Below the pieces are notes generated by a model. It was not told the DNA's origin. It was given only the letters and a program-made list of their open reading frames with translations, and did not search any database. Positions 61,163 to 64,000 of a stretch of DNA of 64,000 nt are shown here, in pieces. The stretch's first letter is position 1. Every line of letters starts with the position of its first letter. Made by a program: the position numbers and the translations under genes. Source of the stretch: Neocallimastix lanati (nom. inval.) (lineage: Eukaryota; Neocallimastigomycota; Neocallimastigomycetes; Neocallimastigales; Neocallimastigaceae); contig JACVTC010000018.1 in NCBI GenBank assembly GCA_016946835.1, positions 1-64,000 on the forward strand, written 5' to 3'.

Positions 61163-62396
61163 TTATTTACCATCATCAATCTTTAAGATCATCTTTACAA
61201 GTTGTGTAGCTAATAAGTATTGTTGGCGCTTAGAAATCAATGGATCGTAAACGAATTGGTCACGCATATCTAAAATATTTTAATTTTTATATTAAATATA
61301 TTTATTTAAATAAAAATTAATTATTTTTTTTTTCAAATAAAAAAAAGCATTATAAATAGAAATAAATAAATATATATATATATATATTTAACATAAATAC
61401 AAAAAAATAAAAAAAAAAAAAAAAATACCATTATTTCCAGTTAAGTTACAATCAACACCAAGACGGAAGTTGTTTTCCTTAACTTGTCTTGATTGAACAT
61501 CAGCTAAGGTTTCAATTGGAGAAAGACCACTATTTTCAGCTAAAGCTAATGGAACACTTTCTAAAGCAGAGGCGAAAGATCTCATAGCATATTGTTCAAT
61601 AGATGAAATCTAATTTTTTTAAAAAAAAAAAAAAAATAATAATAATAATAATAAATATAAAATATATTATATTAACATTGATATTATTAACAGAGGATAT
61701 ATTTTAATTAAAATTAATAAATTTATAAAAAATTTTATTCTACTCTATTTTTATTATTAAAAAATAAAATAACTAATTACTTCATCAGCATGCTTTTGAA
61801 TTTCAAGAGCACAAGAAATTTCAGCGGCACCACCACCATAGACAATACGGTTATCACGAATAAGATTTCTAACAGCACAAATAGCATCATTCAAACTACG
61901 CTTAGCTTCATCAATAATCTATAAAAAAAAATAAATAAATAAATAAAATTAAATAAAAATAAATGAATAACTTTTTAATACAAAAAAAAAAATTTCATAA
62001 AACAAAAGTATTCTTATCAATTATCATAAAATAAATAAAATATAGATAATTAATAAAATAAATAAATATGTTTATTTACCATCTTGTTACCACCTCTAAC
62101 AAAAATAGTAACAGCTCTGGTGTTGGCACATTCTTCAATAACAAGCATTCTGTCCTTAGTAGTACCAAAACTAATTTCACGAACAATACCAGCATGACCT
62201 AATTTATCTTCTGATAATTCTTCGAATCTTGGAACAATACGACCATTAGTAGCAATGGCAATAAGCTTTTCATTTTAAAATAATAATAATCAAATTAAAG
62301 ATATTACATAATATGATAGTAAAAATAAAATAAAAATAAAAGTATATGAATATATTAATGAAAAAAATAAATAATAAAATTTTATATATTTAAAAA

Positions 62397-62427
<31 letters not shown>

Positions 62428-64000
62428 TATCTTTTTGAATTATTACTTAATATAAATATTCTTGATTAACTTACTTCAATTTCTGGACCACCAACCCATC
62501 TAACAGCTGGTAAATTGTTTTGATATAATAAGTGATTAGCTTCATCATCGAAACCCCATTGACAAATAGCAAGGTTAGCTCCACAATTCTTAACTTGGTC
62601 AACCATTTCCTTAAATTTTTCCATTTCATAGTTTTGAAGCTTCTTATATTCATCAACACTGGTAATTTCTAACTTATGCTTAGTTTTTGGCTTTGGTGGT
62701 TCGAATGGACAAGTAAGAATAGCAATCTTAGCATCCTTAATTTCCTTTGGCATTTGTGGGTGAGACATATCTTTATCAATAATAACACCATAAACTAATC
62801 TAGAATCAACTAAAGAACCACCAAGTTTACCATCAATCTTAATTAATTCAAAATCAACATCCTTTCTTTCTAAATCAGCAACAGATAAAACAGCATCAAC
62901 AGCCATTTTAGCAAATTGATCATGACACTTAGAAACACTTTTAAGAAATTTATAGTATAAATGAAATAAATTCAAAAAAAAAAAAAAATAATAATAATAA
63001 TAGAATTTTTAGATTAATTTAATCAAATTCATATCAAATCTAAAAATGAAATAACTATGAATTAAAATAAATTATTACTATATTAAAAATTAAAAATTAA
63101 AAAAAAAAAAAAAATTTAAATAAACCGAACGTTTGCATACATCTTAGAACCTAAGGAAGTTTTAGCTGTTTTGAATAAGTTTTCAGTATGATCCTTATCA
63201 AATTCAATAACATCAGAAACCTTTTCTAAATGTTGTACAGCAATATTACAAGCTCTTTCGTAACCATCAGCAATACGGATTGGGTGAATACCACGGTCTA
63301 ATAAAGCTTCAGCTTGTTCTAAAAGAGCACCAGCTAAGACTATATTTTATATAGAACATAATATAATTAAAAGATAAACATTATAAATAGATTTTATTAA
63401 AAAATATTTAAGTATTTGGTCATTAATAGCTTCTTCTGACATTCAACATTGGGTTAATTTAATTTTTAAAATTAAAATTTTTATTTACAGAATGTATAAA
63501 TATATATATATATATATTTAATTTATCACAATATTATGAATATTTACCAACAACACCAGTAGTACCATCACCAATTTCATCATCTTGACTCTTTGATAAT
63601 TGAACTAATAATTTAGCAATTTGATGTTCAACTTCCATTTGATCAAGAATAGTAGCCCCATCATTAGTAACAGTAATATCACCATCTGGTGAAATAAGAA
63701 TCTTATCAAGACCTTTATTTATAATATTAATTATTTTTATATTTAGAATCTTATAATATAATATATATTTTCTAAATTTATAAAAAATAAAAAAAATAAA
63801 AAATAAAAAATAAAATTATATTATATACCCTTTGGACCAAGAGAACTTTTAACAATATTAGCAACAGTCTTAGCAGCTAAAATATGAGACTATAATTAAC
63901 AAAAAAAAAAAAAAAAAAACATTTATTTTAATTTATATTATATGTTTATATATAAAAAAAAAAATTTCTTAAAATATATTAAAATATTTTTTATAAAATT
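61163..64000 (-). CDS. CCT5: T-complex protein 1 subunit epsilon (CCT5), 5' end outside window
   Basis: Eight exons on the minus strand: 63889-63829, 63712-63548, 63339-63141, 62937-62475, 62265-62080, 61918-61781, 61609-61429 and 61269-61163, all joined in frame by GT..AG introns. They give 499 residues, against about 506 expected from the same point in human CCT5. Visible family blocks are the ATP-site GDGTTGVV and [77 protein letters not shown] and [16 protein letters not shown]. The [12 protein letters not shown] and [14 protein letters not shown] blocks are specific to epsilon. The protein is one of eight subunits of the cytosolic CCT ring that folds actin and tubulin. The first ~35 codons lie beyond 64000. 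Confidence 0.96.

Overview
The window looks like a very AT-rich eukaryotic nuclear genome. Its genes carry many short GT..AG introns, and the spaces between them are built from A/T homopolymers and microsatellites. The mix of Asn-rich proteins, LTR retrotransposons, decayed ankyrin-repeat genes, a 7TM receptor fused to an RGS domain and conserved housekeeping genes (CCT5, TAF13, ASCC2) fits an anaerobic gut fungus (Neocallimastigomycota). That assignment is an inference from style and gene content, not from a marker gene.

Region 1 (1-24803) is a nest of retroelements. From left to right it holds: a decayed Ty3/gypsy element with its 3' LTR (1-5921); an LTR element with a primer-binding-like site (5922-7577) that splits that LTR; a young Ty3/gypsy chromodomain element (7633-12759) with apparently identical 735-bp LTRs, a TTAGT target duplication and a textbook -1 frameshift signal, but no reverse transcriptase; several kb of LTR relics; a second copy of the first LTR (16860-17664); and an inverted-repeat element (17885-24803) interrupted by a full-length but broken minus-strand Ty1/copia element (17938-23529).

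Region 2 (24804-34429) is a gene-poor desert of microsatellites with one long hairpin. Region 3 (34430-37437) is a three-exon gene for a membrane receptor-like protein carrying a C-terminal RGS domain split by a long low-complexity insert. Region 4 (38150-44000) is a degenerate satellite array interrupted by a second, deleted copia element (40076-43054) that carries an ankyrin-repeat gene fragment between its LTRs.

Region 5 (46894-52426) holds two divergent genes: TAF13 (minus, 2 exons) and an ASCC2/Cue3-like CUE-domain protein (plus, 7 exons). Region 6 (53340-58998) is a graveyard of ankyrin-repeat gene pieces among (TATTA)n and (ATT)n arrays. Region 7 (61163-64000) is the chaperonin subunit CCT5 on the minus strand, 8 exons, with its N-terminal exon(s) beyond the right edge. 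The intact genes serve unrelated core functions (transcription initiation, ribosome quality control or DNA repair, protein folding, signalling) and there is no sign of a gene cluster acting in one pathway.
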